The translations under genes were made by a program, and so were the position numbers. From Argentina anserina (lineage: Eukaryota; Streptophyta; Magnoliopsida; Rosales; Rosaceae), in the NCBI RefSeq assembly GCF_933775445.1, contig NW_026089419.1:558001-622000 (forward strand): DNA of 64,000 nt, written 5' to 3'. The notes beneath the pieces are model-generated. The model did not search any database. It worked only from the letters and a program-made list of their open reading frames with translations, and had not been told where the DNA came from. Positions 42,454 to 56,730 of the stretch are shown piece by piece (the first letter of the stretch is position 1; the number at the start of each line of letters is the position of its first letter).

Positions 42454-43968
42454 CAGTTTGAAAGAAACACACTCCCACACTTGCAAAACTCTCAAATACA
42501 ATAGAAACTCGCATCAGAAGCCTTACAGAAAGATACTCAAACGAGAAATGAAAAGATACACAATTGGAATAGTAAAGATACGCAAACGATGTAAAGATAC
42601 TCAGTTTGAAAGAAACACACTCCCACACTTGCAAAACTCTCAATTACAATAGAAACTCGCATCAGAAGCGTTACAGAAAGATACTCAAACGAGAAATGAA
42701 AAGATACACAATTGGAATAGTAAAGATACGCAAACGATGTAAAGATACACAATTGGAATAGTAAAGATACGCAAACGATGTAAAGATACTCAGTTTGAAA
42801 GAACCACACTCCCACACTTGCAAAACTCTCAAATACAATAGAAACTCGCATCAGAAGCCTTACAGAAAGATACTCAAACGAGAAATGAAAAGATACACAA
42901 TTGGAATAGTAAAGATACGCAAACGATGTAAAGATACTCAGTTTGAAAGAAACACACTCCCACACTTGCAAAACTCTCAAATTTAATAGAAACTCGCATC
43001 AGAAGCTTTACAGAAAGATACTCAAACGAGAAATGAAAAGATACACAATTGGAATAGTAAACATACGCAAACGATGTAAAGATACACAAACGATGTAAAG
43101 ATACTCAGTTTGAAAGAAACACAATCCCACACTTGCAAAACTCTCAAATACAATAGAAACTCGCATCAGAAGCCTTACAGAAAGATACTCAAACGAGAAA
43201 TGAAAAGATACACAATTGGAATAGTAAAGATACGCAAACGATGTAAAGATACTCAGTTTGAAAGAAACACACTCCCACACTTGCAAAACTCTCAAATACA
43301 ATAGAAACTCGCATCAGAAGCCTTACAGAAAGATACTCAAACGAGAAATGAAAAGATACACAATTGGAATAGTAAAGATACGCAAACGATGTAAAGATAC
43401 TCAGTTTGAAAGAAACACACTCCCACACTTGCAAAACTCTCAAATACAATAGAAATTCGCATCAGAAGCCTTACAGAAAGATACTCAAACGAGAAATGAA
43501 AAGATACACAATTGGAATAGTAAAGATACGCAAACGATGTAAAGATACACAATTGGAATAGTAAAGATACGCAAACGATGTAAAGATACTCAGTTTGAAA
43601 GAAACACACTCCCACACTTGCAAAACTCTCAAATACAATAGAAACTCGCATCAGAAGCCATATAGAAAGATACTCAAACGAGAAATGAAAAGATACACAA
43701 TTGGAATAGTAAAGATACGCAAACGATGTAAAGATACACAATTGGAATAGTAAAGATACGCAAACGATGTAAAGATACTCAGTTTGAAAGAAACACACTC
43801 CCACACTTGCAAAACTCTCAAATACAATAGAAACTCGCATCAGAAGCCTTACAGAAAGATACTCAAACGAGAAATGAAAAGATACACAATTGGAATAGTA
43901 AAGATACGCAAACGATGTAAAGATACACAATTGGAATAGTAAAGATACGCAAACGATGTAAAGATACT
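42454..43968 (+). repeat. HOR-H copy 4: 1515-bp unit, one 41-bp module lost
   Basis: The length equals 1556 - 41. The monomer following the 167-bp one is 148 bp here, where copies 1-3 have 189 bp. Everything else is in order. AGAAATTCGCATC at about 43453 is private. Confidence 0.92.
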
Positions 43969-45861
43969 CAGTTTGAAAGAAACACACTCCCACACTTGCA
44001 AAACTCTCAAATACAATAGAAACTCGCATCAGAAGCCTTACAGAAAGATACTCAAACGAGAAATGAAAAGATACACAATTGGAATAGTAAAGATACGCAA
44101 ACGATGTAAAGATACTCAGTTTGAAAGAAACACACTCCCACACTTGCAAAACTCTCAATTACAATAGAAACTCGCATCAGAAGCGTTACAGAAAGATACT
44201 CAAACGAGAAATGAAAAGATACACAATTGGAATAGTAAAGATACGCAAACGATGTAAAGATACACAATTGGAATAGTAAAGATACGCAAACGATGTAAAG
44301 ATACTCAGTTTGAAAGAACCACACTCCCACACTTGCAAAACTCTCAAATACAATAGAAACTCGCATCAGAAGCCTTACAGAAAGATACTCAAACGAGAAA
44401 TGAAAAGATACACAATTGGAATAGTAAAGATACGCAAACGATGTAAAGATACTCAGTTTGAAAGAAACACACTCCCACACTTGCAAAACTCTCAAATTTA
44501 ATAGAAACTCGCATCAGAAGCTTTACAGAAAGATACTCAAACGAGAAATGAAAAGATACACAATTGGAATAGTAAACATACGCAAACGATGTAAAGATAC
44601 ACAAACGATGTAAAGATACTCAGTTTGAAAGAAACACAATCCCACACTTGCAAAACTCTCAAATACAATAGAAACTCGCATCAGAAGCCTTACAGAAAGA
44701 TACTCAAACGAGAAATGAAAAGATACACAATTGGAATAGTAAAGATACGCAAACGATGTAAAGATACTCAGTTTGAAAGAAACACACTCCCACACTTGCA
44801 AAACTCTCAATTACAATAGAAACTCGCATCAGAAGCGTTACAGAAAGATACTCAAACGAGAAATGAAAAGATACACAATTGGAATAGTAAAGATACGCAA
44901 ACGATGTAAAGATACACAATTGGAATAGTAAATATACGCAAACGATGTAAAGATACTCAGTTTGAAAGAAACACACTCCCACACTTGCAAAACTCTCAAA
45001 TACAATAGAAACTCGCATCAGAAGCCTTACAGAAAGATACTCAAACGAGAAATGAAAAGATACACAATTGGAATAGTAAAGATACGCAAACGATGTAAAG
45101 ATACTCAGTTTGAAAGAAACACACTCCCACACTTGCAAAACTCTCAAATACAATAGAAACTCGCATCAGAAGCCTTACAGAAAGATACTCAAACGAGAAA
45201 TGAAAAGATACACAATTGGAATAGTAAAGATACGCAAACGATGTAAAGATACACAATTGGAATAGTAAAGATACGCAAACGATGTAAAGATACTCAGTTT
45301 GAAAGAAACACACTCCCACACTTGCAAAACTCTCAAATACAATAGAAACTCGCATCAGAAGCCTTACAGAAAGATACTCAAACGAGAAATGAAAAGATAC
45401 ACAATTGGAATAGTAAAGATACGCAAACGATGTAAAGATACACAATTGGAATAGTAAAGATACGCAAACGATGTAAAGATACTCAGTTTGAAAGAAACAC
45501 ACTCCCACACTTGCAAAACTCTCAAATACAATAGAAACTCGCATCAGAAGCCATATAGAAAGATACTCAAACGAGAAATGAAAAGATACACAATTGGAAT
45601 AGTAAAGATACGCAAACGATGTAAAGATACACAATTGGAATAGTAAAGATACGCAAACGATGTAAAGATACTCAGTTTGAAAGAAACACACTCCCACACT
45701 TGCAAAACTCTCAAATACAATAGAAACTCGCATCAGAAGCCTTACAGAAAGATACTCAAACGAGAAATGAAAAGATACACAATTGGAATAGTAAAGATAC
45801 GCAAACGATGTAAAGATACACAATTGGAATAGTAAAGATACGCAAACGATGTAAAGATACT
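43969..45861 (+). repeat. HOR-H copy 5: 1893-bp unit
   Basis: The series is 148, 189, 148, 167, 148, 189, 148, 189, 189, 189, 189 = 1893. It keeps the 41-bp loss of copy 4 and adds monomers beginning with a second TCAATTACAATAG/AGCGTTACAG monomer (44769), so the two copies are sisters. Confidence 0.9.
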
Positions 45862-46850
45862 CAGTTTGAAAGAAACACACTCCCACACTTGCAAAACTCT
45901 CAAATACAATAGAAACTCGCATCAGAAGCCTTACAGAAAGATACTCAAACGAGAAATGAAAAGATACACAATTGGAATAGTAAAGATACGCAAACGATGT
46001 AAAGATACTCAGTTTGAAAGAAACACACTCCCACACTTGCAAAACTCTCAATTACAATAGAAACTCGCATCAGAAGCGTTACAGAAAGATACTCAAACGA
46101 GAAATGAAAAGATACACAATTGGAATAGTAAAGATACGCAAACGATGTAAAGATACACAATTGGAATAGTAAAGATACGCAAACGATGTAAAGATACTCA
46201 GTTTGAAAGAACCACACTCCCACACTTGCAAAACTCTCAAATACAATAGAAACTCGCATCAGAAGCCTTACAGAAAGATACTCAAACGAGAAATGAAAAG
46301 ATACACAATTGGAATAGTAAAGATACGCAAACGATGTAAAGATACTCAGTTTGAAAGAAACACACTCCCACACTTGCAAAACTCTCAAATTTAATAGAAA
46401 CTCGCATCAGAAGCTTTACAGAAAGATACTCAAACGAGAAATGAAAAGATACACAATTGGAATAGTAAACATACGCAAACGATGTAAAGATACACAAACG
46501 ATGTAAAGATACTCAGTTTGAAAGAAACACAATCCCACACTTGCAAAACTCTCAAATACAATAGAAACTCGCATCAGAAGCCTTACAGAAAGATACTCAA
46601 ACGAGAAATGAAAAGATACACAATTGGAATAGTAAAGATACGCAAACGATGTAAAGATACACAATTGGAATAGTAAAGATACGCAAACGATGTAAAGATA
46701 CTCATTTTGAAAGAAACACACTCCCACACTTGCAAAACTCTCAAATACAATAGAAACTCGCATCAGAAGCCTTACAGAAAGATACTCAAACGAGAAATGA
46801 AAAGATACACAATTGGAATAGTAAACATACGCAAACGATGTAAAGATACT
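45862..46850 (+). repeat. HOR-H copy 6, truncated
   Basis: The first five monomers follow HOR-H (148, 189, 148, 167, 189); after CATTTTGAAAG at about 46703 the order breaks down into the transition zone. The 167-bp marker monomer and CACAATCCCAC are present. Confidence 0.88.
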
Positions 46851-47479
46851 CAGTTTAAAAGAAACAAACTCCCACACTTGCAAAACTCTCAAATACAATA
46901 GAAAATCGCATCAGAAGCCTTACAGAACGATACTCAAACGAGAAATGAAAAGATACACAATTGGAATAGTAAAGATACGCAAACGATGTAAAGATACTCA
47001 GTTTGAAAGAAACACACTCCCACACTTGCAAAACTCTCAAATTTAATAGAAACTCGCATCACAAGCCTTATAGAAAGATACTCAAACGAGAAATGAAAAG
47101 ATACACAATTTGAATAGTAAAGATACGCAAACGATGTAAAGATACACAATTGGAATAGTAAACATACGCAAACGATGTAAAGCTACTCAGTTTGATAGAA
47201 ACACACTCCCACACTTGCAAAACTCTCAAATACAATAGAAACTCGCATCAGAAGCCTTACAGAAAGATACTCAAACGAGAAATGAAAAGATACACAATTG
47301 GAATAGTAAACATACGCAAACGATGTAAAGATACTCAGTTTAAAAGAAACAAACTCCCACACTTGCAAAACTCTCAAATACAATAGAAACTCGCATCAGA
47401 AGCCTTACAGAAAGATACTCAAATGAGAAATGAAAAGATACACAATTGGAATAGTAAAGATACGCAAACGATGTAAAGA
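46851..47479 (+). repeat. Transition between HOR-H and block J
   Basis: It has monomers with CAGTTTAAAAGAAAC, GAAAATCGCATC, CAGAACGATAC, CATCACAAGCCTTATAG, CAATTTGAATAG, AAAGCTACT, GTTTGATAG and CAAATGAG. Several of these are B or D variants found more than 20 kb away, next to private changes. The local divergence is higher than inside the HOR blocks, as expected where homogenisation is weak. Confidence 0.85.
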
Positions 47480-49249
47480 TACTCAGTTTGAAAGAAACAC
47501 ACTCCCACACTTGCAAAACTCTCAAATACAATAGAAACTCTCATCAGAAGCCTTACAGAAAGATACTCAAACGAGAAATGAAAAGATACACAATTGGAAT
47601 AGTAAAGATACGCAAACGATGTAAAGATACACAATTGGAATAGTAAAGATACGCAAACGATGTAAAGATACTCAGTTTGAAAGAAACACACTCCCACACT
47701 TGCAAAACTCTCAAATACAATAGAAACTCGCATCAGAAGCGTTACAGAAAGATACTCAAACGAGAAATGAAAAGATACACAATTGGAATAGTAAAGATAC
47801 GCAAACGATGTAAAGATACACAATTGGAATAGTAAAGATACGCAAACGATGTAAAGATACTCAGTTTGAAAGAAACACACTCCCACACTTGCAAAACTCT
47901 CAAATACAATAGAAACTCGCATCAGAAGCCTTACAGAAAGATAGTCAAACGAGAAATGAAAAGATACACAATTGGAATAGTAAAGATACGCAAACGATGT
48001 AAAGATACACAATTGGAATAGTAAAGATACGCAAACGATGTAAAGATACTCAGTTTGAAAGAAACACACTCCCACACTTGCAAAACTCTCAAATACAATA
48101 GAAACTCGCATCAGAAGCCTTACAGAAAGATACTCAAACGAGAAATGAAAAGATACACAATTGGAATAGTAAAGATACGCAAACGATGTAAAGATACACA
48201 ATTGGAATAGTAAAGATACGCAAACGATGTAAAGATACTCAATTTGAAAGAAACACACTCCCACACTTGCAAAACTCTCAAATACAATAGAAACTCGCAT
48301 CAGAAGCCTTACAGAAAGATACTCAAACGAGAAATGAAAAGATACACAATTGGAATAGTAAAGATACGCAAACGATGTAAAGATACACAATTGGAATAGT
48401 AAAGATACGCAAACGATGTAAAGATACTCAGTTTGAAAGAAACACACTCCCACACTTGCAAAACTCTCAAATACAATAGAAACTCGCATCAGAAGCCTTA
48501 CAGAAAGATAGTCAAACGAGAAATGAAAAGATACACAATTGGAATAGTAAAGATACGCAAAAGATGTAAAGATACACAATTCGAATAATAAAGATACGCA
48601 AACGATGTAAAGATACACAATTGGAATAGTAAAGATACGCAAACGATGTAAAGATACTCAGTTTGAAAGAAACACACTCCCACACTTGCAAAACTCTCAA
48701 ATACAATAGAAACTCGCATCAGAAGCGTTACAGAAAGATACTCAAACGAGAAATGAAAAGATACACAATTGGAATAGTAAAGATACGCAAACGATGTAAA
48801 GATACACAATTGGAATAGTAAAGATACGCAAACGATGTAAAGATACTCAGTTTGAAAGAAACACACTCCCACACTTGCAAAACTCTCAAATACAATAGAA
48901 ACTCGCATCAGAAGCCTTACAGAAAGATAGTCAAACGAGAAATGAAAAGATACACAATTGGAATAGTAAAGATACGCAAACGATGTAAAGATACACAATT
49001 GGAATAGTAAAGATACGCAAACGATGTAAAGATACTCAGTTTGAAAGAAACACACTCCCACACTTGCAAAACTCTCAAATTCAATAGAAACTCGCATCCG
49101 AAAGCCTTACAGAAAGATACTCAAACGAGAAATGAAAAGATACACAATTGGAATAGTAAAGATACGCAAACGATGTAAAGATACACAATTGGAATAGTAA
49201 AGATACGCAAACGATGTAAAGATACTCAGTTTGAAAGAAACACACTCCC

Positions 49250-51800
49250 ACACTTGCAAAACTCTCAAATACAATAGAAACTCGCATCAGAAGCCTTACA
49301 GAAAGATACTCAAACGAGAAATGAAAAGATACACAATTGGAATAGTAAAGATACGCAAACGATGTAAAGATACACAATTGGAATAGTAAAGATACGCAAA
49401 CGATGTAAAGATACTCAATTTGAAAGAAACACACTCCCACACTTGCAAAACTCTCAAATACAATAGAAACTCGCATCAGAAGCCTTACAGAAAGATACTC
49501 AAACGAGAAATGAAAAGATACACAATTGGAATAGTAAAGATACGCAAACGATGTAAAGATACACAATTGGAATAGTAAAGATACGCAAACGATGTAAAGA
49601 TACTCAGTTTGAAAGAAACACACTCCCACACTTGCAAAACTCTCAAATACAATAGAAACTCGCATCAGAAGCCTTACAGAAAGATAGTCAAACGAGAAAT
49701 GAAAAGATACACAATTGGAATAGTAAAGATACGCAAACGATGTAAAGATACACAATTCGAATAATAAAGATACGCAAACGATGTAAAGATACACAATTGG
49801 AATAGTAAAGATACGCAAACGATGTAAAGATACTCAGTTTGAAAGAAACACACTCCCACACTTGCAAAACTCTCAAATACAATAGAAACTCGCATCAGAA
49901 GCGTTACAGAAAGATACTCAAACGAGAAATGAAAAGATACACAATTGGAATAGTAAAGATACGCAAACGATGTAAAGATACACAATTGGAATAGTAAAGA
50001 TACGCAAACGATGTAAAGATACTCAGTTTGAAAGAAACACACTCCCACACTTGCAAAACTCTCAAATACAATAGAAACTCGCATCAGAAGCCTTACAGAA
50101 AGATAGTCAAACGAGAAATGAAAAGATACACAATTGGAATAGTAAAGATACGCAAACGATGTAAAGATACTCAGTTTGAAAGAAACACACTCCCACACTT
50201 GCAAAACTCTCAAATACAATAGAAACTCGCATCAGAAGCCTTACAGAAAGATAGTCAAACGAGAAATGAAAAGATACACAATTGGAATAGTAAAGATACG
50301 CAAACGATGTAAAGATACATAATTGGAATAGTAAAGATACGCAAACGATGTAAAGATACTCAGTTTGAAAGAAACACACTCCCACACTTGCAAAACTCTC
50401 AAATTCAATAGAAACTCGCATCCGAAAGCCTTACAGAAAGATACTCAAACGAGAAATGAAAAGATACACAATTGGAATAGTAAAGATACGCAAACGATGT
50501 AAAGATACACAATTGGAATAGTAAAGATACGCAAACGATGTAAAGATACTCAGTTTGAAAGAAACACACTCCCACACTTGCAAAACTCTCAAATACAATA
50601 GAAACTCGCATCAGAAGCCTTACAGAAAGATACTCAAACGAGAAATGAAAAGATACACAATTGGAATAGTAAAGATACGCAAACGATGTAAAGATACACA
50701 ATTGGAATAGTAAAGATACGCAAACGATGTAAAGATACTCAATTTGAAAGAAACACACTCCCACACTTGCAAAACTCTCAAATACAATAGAAACTCGCAT
50801 CAGAAGCCTTACAGAAAGATACTCAAACGAGAAATGAAAAGATACACAATTGGAATAGTAAAGATACGCAAACGATGTAAAGATACACAGTTTGAAAGAA
50901 ACACACTCCCACACTTGCAAAACTCTCAAATACAATAGAAACTCGCATCAGAAGCCTTACAGAAAGATACTCAAACGAGAAATGAAAAGATACACAATTG
51001 GAATAGTAAAGATACGCAAACGATGTAAAGATACACAATTGGAATAGTAAAGATACGCAAACGATGTAAAGATACTCAGTTTGAAAGAAACACACTCCCA
51101 CACTTGCAAAACTCTCAAATACAATAGAAACTCGCATCAGAAGCCTTACAGAAAGATAGTCAAACGAGAAATGAAAAGATACACAATTGGAATAGTAAAG
51201 ATACGCAAACGATGTAAAGATACACAATTGGAATAGTAAAGATACGCAAACGATGTAAAGATACACAATTGGAATAGTAAAGATACGCAAACGATGTAAA
51301 GATACTCAGTTTGAAAGAAACACACTCCCACACTTGCAAAACTCTCAAATACAATAGAAACTCGCATCAGAAGCGTTACAGAAAGATACTCAAACGAGAA
51401 ATGAAAAGATACACAATTGGAATAGTAAAGATACGCAAACGATGTAAAGATACACAATTGGAATAGTAAAGATACGCAAACGATGTAAAGATACTCAGTT
51501 TGAAAGAAACACACTCCCACACTTGCAAAACTCTCAAATACAATAGAAACTCGCATCAGAAGCCTTACAGAAAGATAGTCAAACGAGAAATGAAAAGATA
51601 CACAATTGGAATAGTAAAGATACGCAAACGATGTAAAGATACACAATTCGAATAATAAAGATACGCAAACGATGTAAAGATACACAATTGGAATAGTAAA
51701 GATACGCAAACGATGTAAAGATACTCAGTTTGAAAGAAACACACTCCCACACTTGCAAAACTCTCAAATACAATAGAAACTCGCATCAGAAGCGTTACAG
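49250..51800 (+). repeat. Segmental duplication, left copy (offset 4928 bp)
   Basis: It matches about 54180-56730 monomer by monomer, including the ATTCGAATAATAAAG monomers (49757 and 51648 against 54685 and 56576), CATCCGAAAGCC and GATACACAGTTTG. It carries CATAATTGG near 50318 where the right copy has CACAATTGG. Boundaries are approximate. Confidence 0.85.
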
Positions 51801-52229
51801 AAAGATACTCAAACGAGAAATGAAAAGATACACAATTGGAATAGTAAAGATACGCAAACGATGTAAAGATACTCAGTTTGAAAGAAACACACTCCCACAC
51901 TTGCAAAACTCTCAAATACAATAGAAACTCGCATCAGAAGCCTTACAGAAAGATACTCAAACGAGAAATGAAAAGATACACAATTGGAATGGTAAAGATA
52001 CGCAAACGATGTAAAGATACACAAACGATGTAAAGATACTCAGTTTGAAAGAAACACACTCCCACACTTGCAAAACTCTCAAATACAATAGAAACTCGCA
52101 TCAGAAGCCTTACAGAAAGATACTCAAACGAGAAATGAAAAGATACACAATTGGAATAGTAAAGACACGCAAACGATGTAAAGATACACAATTGGAATAG
52201 TAAAGATACGCAAACGATGTAAAGATACT

Positions 52230-52340
52230 CAGTTTGATAAAAACACACTCCCACATTTGCAAAACTCTCAAATACAATAGAAACTCGAATCAGAAGCCTT
52301 ACAGAAAGATACTCAAACGAGCAAACGATGTAAAGATACT
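52230..52340 (+). repeat. 111-bp deleted monomer, copy 1
   Basis: This monomer lacks 37 bp spanning AAATGAAAAG to the G of GATACG, so AACGAG joins directly to CAAACGATG. It also carries GTTTGATAAAAAC, CCACATTTGC and CTCGAATCAG. The next monomer begins CAGTTTAAGAG. The same junction recurs three more times to the right. Confidence 0.93.
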
Positions 52341-53476
52341 CAGTTTAAGAGAAACAAACTCCCACACTTGCAAAACTCTCAAATACAATAGAAACTCGCA
52401 TCAGAAGCCTTACAGAAAGATAGTCAAACGAGAAATGAAAAGATACACAATTGGAATAGTAAAGATACGCAAACGATGTAAAGATACACAATTGGAATAG
52501 TAAAGATACGCAAACGATGTAAAGATACTCAGTTTGAAAGAAACACACTCCCACACTTGCAAAACTCTCAAATTCAATAGAAACTCGCATCCGAAAGCCT
52601 TACAGAAAGATACTCAAACGAGAAATGAAAAGATACACAATTGGAATAGTAAAGATACGCAAACGATGTAAAGATACACAATTGGAATAGTAAAGATACG
52701 CAAACGATGTAAAGATACTCAGTTTGAAAGAAACACACTCCCACACTTGCAAAACTCTCAAATACAATAGAAACTCGCATCAGAAGCCTTACAGAAAGAT
52801 ACTCAAACGAGAAATGAAAAGATACACAATTGGAATAGTAAAGATACGCAAACGATGTAAAGATACACAATTGGAATAGTAAAGATACGCAAACGATGTA
52901 AAGATACTCAGTTTGAAAGAAACACACTCCCACACTTGCAAAACTCTCAAATACAATAGAAACTCGCATCAGAAGCCTTACAGAAAGATAGTCAAACGAG
53001 AAATGAAAAGATACACAATTGGAATAGTAAAGATACGCAAACGATGTAAAGATACACAATTGGAATAGTAAAGATACTCAAACGATGTAAAGATACTCAG
53101 TTTGAAAGAAACACACTCCCACACTTGCAAAACTCTCAAATTCAATAGAAACTCGCATCCGAAAGCCTTACAGAAAGATACTCAAACGAGAAATGAAAAG
53201 ATACACAATTGGAATAGTAAAGATACGCAAACGATGTAAAGATACACAATTGGAATAGTAAAGATACGCAAACGATGTAAAGATACTCAGTTTGAAAGAA
53301 ACACACTCCCACACTTGCAAAACTCTCAAATACAATAGAAACTCGCATCAGAAGCCTTACAGAAAGATACTCAAACGAGAAATGAAAAGATACACAATTG
53401 GAATAGTAAAGACACGCAAACGATGTAAAGATACACAATTGGAATAGTAAAGATACGCAAACGATGTAAAGATACT

Positions 53477-53587
53477 CAGTTTGATAAAAACACACTCCCA
53501 CATTTGCAAAACTCTCAAATACAATAGAAACTCGAATCAGAAGCCTTACAGAAAGATACTCAAACGAGCAAACGATGTAAAGATACT
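53477..53587 (+). repeat. 111-bp deleted monomer, copy 2
   Basis: This copy has the same 37-bp deletion and the same private variants as the copy 1247 bp upstream (GTTTGATAAAAAC, CCACATTTGC, CTCGAATCAG), so the pair arose by a 1247-bp duplication and not by two deletions. Confidence 0.93.
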
Positions 53588-54179
53588 CAGTTTAAGAGAA
53601 ACAAACTCCCACACTTGCAAAACTCTCAAATACAATAGAAACTCGCATCAGAAGCCTTACAGAAAGATAGTCAAACGAGAAATGAAAAGATACACAATTG
53701 GAATAGTAAAGATACGCAAACGATGTAAAGATACACAATTCGAATAATAAAGATACGCAAACGATGTAAAGATACACAATTGGAATAGTAAAGATACGCA
53801 AACGATGTAAAGATACTCAGTTTGAAAGAAACACACTCCCACACTTGCAAAACTCTCAAATACAATAGAAACTCGCATCAGAAGCGTTACAGAAAGATAC
53901 TCAAACGAGAAATGAAAAGATACACAATTGGAATAGTAAAGATACGCAAACGATGTAAAGATACACAATTGGAATAGTAAAGATACGCAAACGATGTAAA
54001 GATACTCAGTTTGAAAGAAACACACTCCCACACTTGCAAAACTCTCAAATACAATAGAAACTCGCATCAGAAGCCTTACAGAAAGATAGTCAAACGAGAA
54101 ATGAAAAGATACACAATTGGAATAGTAAAGATACGCAAACGATGTAAAGATACTCAGTTTGAAAGAAACACACTCCCAC

Positions 54180-56730
54180 ACTTGCAAAACTCTCAAATAC
54201 AATAGAAACTCGCATCAGAAGCCTTACAGAAAGATACTCAAACGAGAAATGAAAAGATACACAATTGGAATAGTAAAGATACGCAAACGATGTAAAGATA
54301 CACAATTGGAATAGTAAAGATACGCAAACGATGTAAAGATACTCAATTTGAAAGAAACACACTCCCACACTTGCAAAACTCTCAAATACAATAGAAACTC
54401 GCATCAGAAGCCTTACAGAAAGATACTCAAACGAGAAATGAAAAGATACACAATTGGAATAGTAAAGATACGCAAACGATGTAAAGATACACAATTGGAA
54501 TAGTAAAGATACGCAAACGATGTAAAGATACTCAGTTTGAAAGAAACACACTCCCACACTTGCAAAACTCTCAAATACAATAGAAACTCGCATCAGAAGC
54601 CTTACAGAAAGATAGTCAAACGAGAAATGAAAAGATACACAATTGGAATAGTAAAGATACGCAAACGATGTAAAGATACACAATTCGAATAATAAAGATA
54701 CGCAAACGATGTAAAGATACACAATTGGAATAGTAAAGATACGCAAACGATGTAAAGATACTCAGTTTGAAAGAAACACACTCCCACACTTGCAAAACTC
54801 TCAAATACAATAGAAACTCGCATCAGAAGCGTTACAGAAAGATACTCAAACGAGAAATGAAAAGATACACAATTGGAATAGTAAAGATACGCAAACGATG
54901 TAAAGATACACAATTGGAATAGTAAAGATACGCAAACGATGTAAAGATACTCAGTTTGAAAGAAACACACTCCCACACTTGCAAAACTCTCAAATACAAT
55001 AGAAACTCGCATCAGAAGCCTTACAGAAAGATAGTCAAACGAGAAATGAAAAGATACACAATTGGAATAGTAAAGATACGCAAACGATGTAAAGATACTC
55101 AGTTTGAAAGAAACACACTCCCACACTTGCAAAACTCTCAAATACAATAGAAACTCGCATCAGAAGCCTTACAGAAAGATAGTCAAACGAGAAATGAAAA
55201 GATACACAATTGGAATAGTAAAGATACGCAAACGATGTAAAGATACACAATTGGAATAGTAAAGATACGCAAACGATGTAAAGATACTCAGTTTGAAAGA
55301 AACACACTCCCACACTTGCAAAACTCTCAAATTCAATAGAAACTCGCATCCGAAAGCCTTACAGAAAGATACTCAAACGAGAAATGAAAAGATACACAAT
55401 TGGAATAGTAAAGATACGCAAACGATGTAAAGATACACAATTGGAATAGTAAAGATACGCAAACGATGTAAAGATACTCAGTTTGAAAGAAACACACTCC
55501 CACACTTGCAAAACTCTCAAATACAATAGAAACTCGCATCAGAAGCCTTACAGAAAGATACTCAAACGAGAAATGAAAAGATACACAATTGGAATAGTAA
55601 AGATACGCAAACGATGTAAAGATACACAATTGGAATAGTAAAGATACGCAAACGATGTAAAGATACTCAATTTGAAAGAAACACACTCCCACACTTGCAA
55701 AACTCTCAAATACAATAGAAACTCGCATCAGAAGCCTTACAGAAAGATACTCAAACGAGAAATGAAAAGATACACAATTGGAATAGTAAAGATACGCAAA
55801 CGATGTAAAGATACACAGTTTGAAAGAAACACACTCCCACACTTGCAAAACTCTCAAATACAATAGAAACTCGCATCAGAAGCGTTACAGAAAGATACTC
55901 AAACGAGAAATGAAAAGATACACAATTGGAATAGTAAAGATACGCAAACGATGTAAAGATACACAATTGGAATAGTAAAGATACGCAAACGATGTAAAGA
56001 TACTCAGTTTGAAAGAAACACACTCCCACACTTGCAAAACTCTCAAATACAATAGAAACTCGCATCAGAAGCCTTACAGAAAGATACTCAAACGAGAAAT
56101 GAAAAGATACACAATTGGAATAGTAAAGATACGCAAACGATGTAAAGATACACAATTGGAATAGTAAAGATACGCAAACGATGTAAAGATACACAATTGG
56201 AATAGTAAAGATACGCAAACGATGTAAAGATACTCAGTTTGAAAGAAACACACTCCCACACTTGCAAAACTCTCAAATACAATAGAAACTCGCATCAGAA
56301 GCGTTACAGAAAGATACTCAAACGAGAAATGAAAAGATACACAATTGGAATAGTAAAGATACGCAAACGATGTAAAGATACACAATTGGAATAGTAAAGA
56401 TACGCAAACGATGTAAAGATACTCAGTTTGAAAGAAACACACTCCCACACTTGCAAAACTCTCAAATACAATAGAAACTCGCATCAGAAGCCTTACAGAA
56501 AGATAGTCAAACGAGAAATGAAAAGATACACAATTGGAATAGTAAAGATACGCAAACGATGTAAAGATACACAATTCGAATAATAAAGATACGCAAACGA
56601 TGTAAAGATACACAATTGGAATAGTAAAGATACGCAAACGATGTAAAGATACTCAGTTTGAAAGAAACACACTCCCACACTTGCAAAACTCTCAAATACA
56701 ATAGAAACTCGCATCAGAAGCGTTACAGAA
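54180..56730 (+). repeat. Segmental duplication, right copy (offset 4928 bp)
   Basis: This is the partner of 49.25-51.80 kb. It differs by a few bases and by AGCGTTACAG at about 55883 where the left copy has AGCCTTACAG. Its right end overlaps the left copy of the 3851-offset duplication. Confidence 0.85.
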
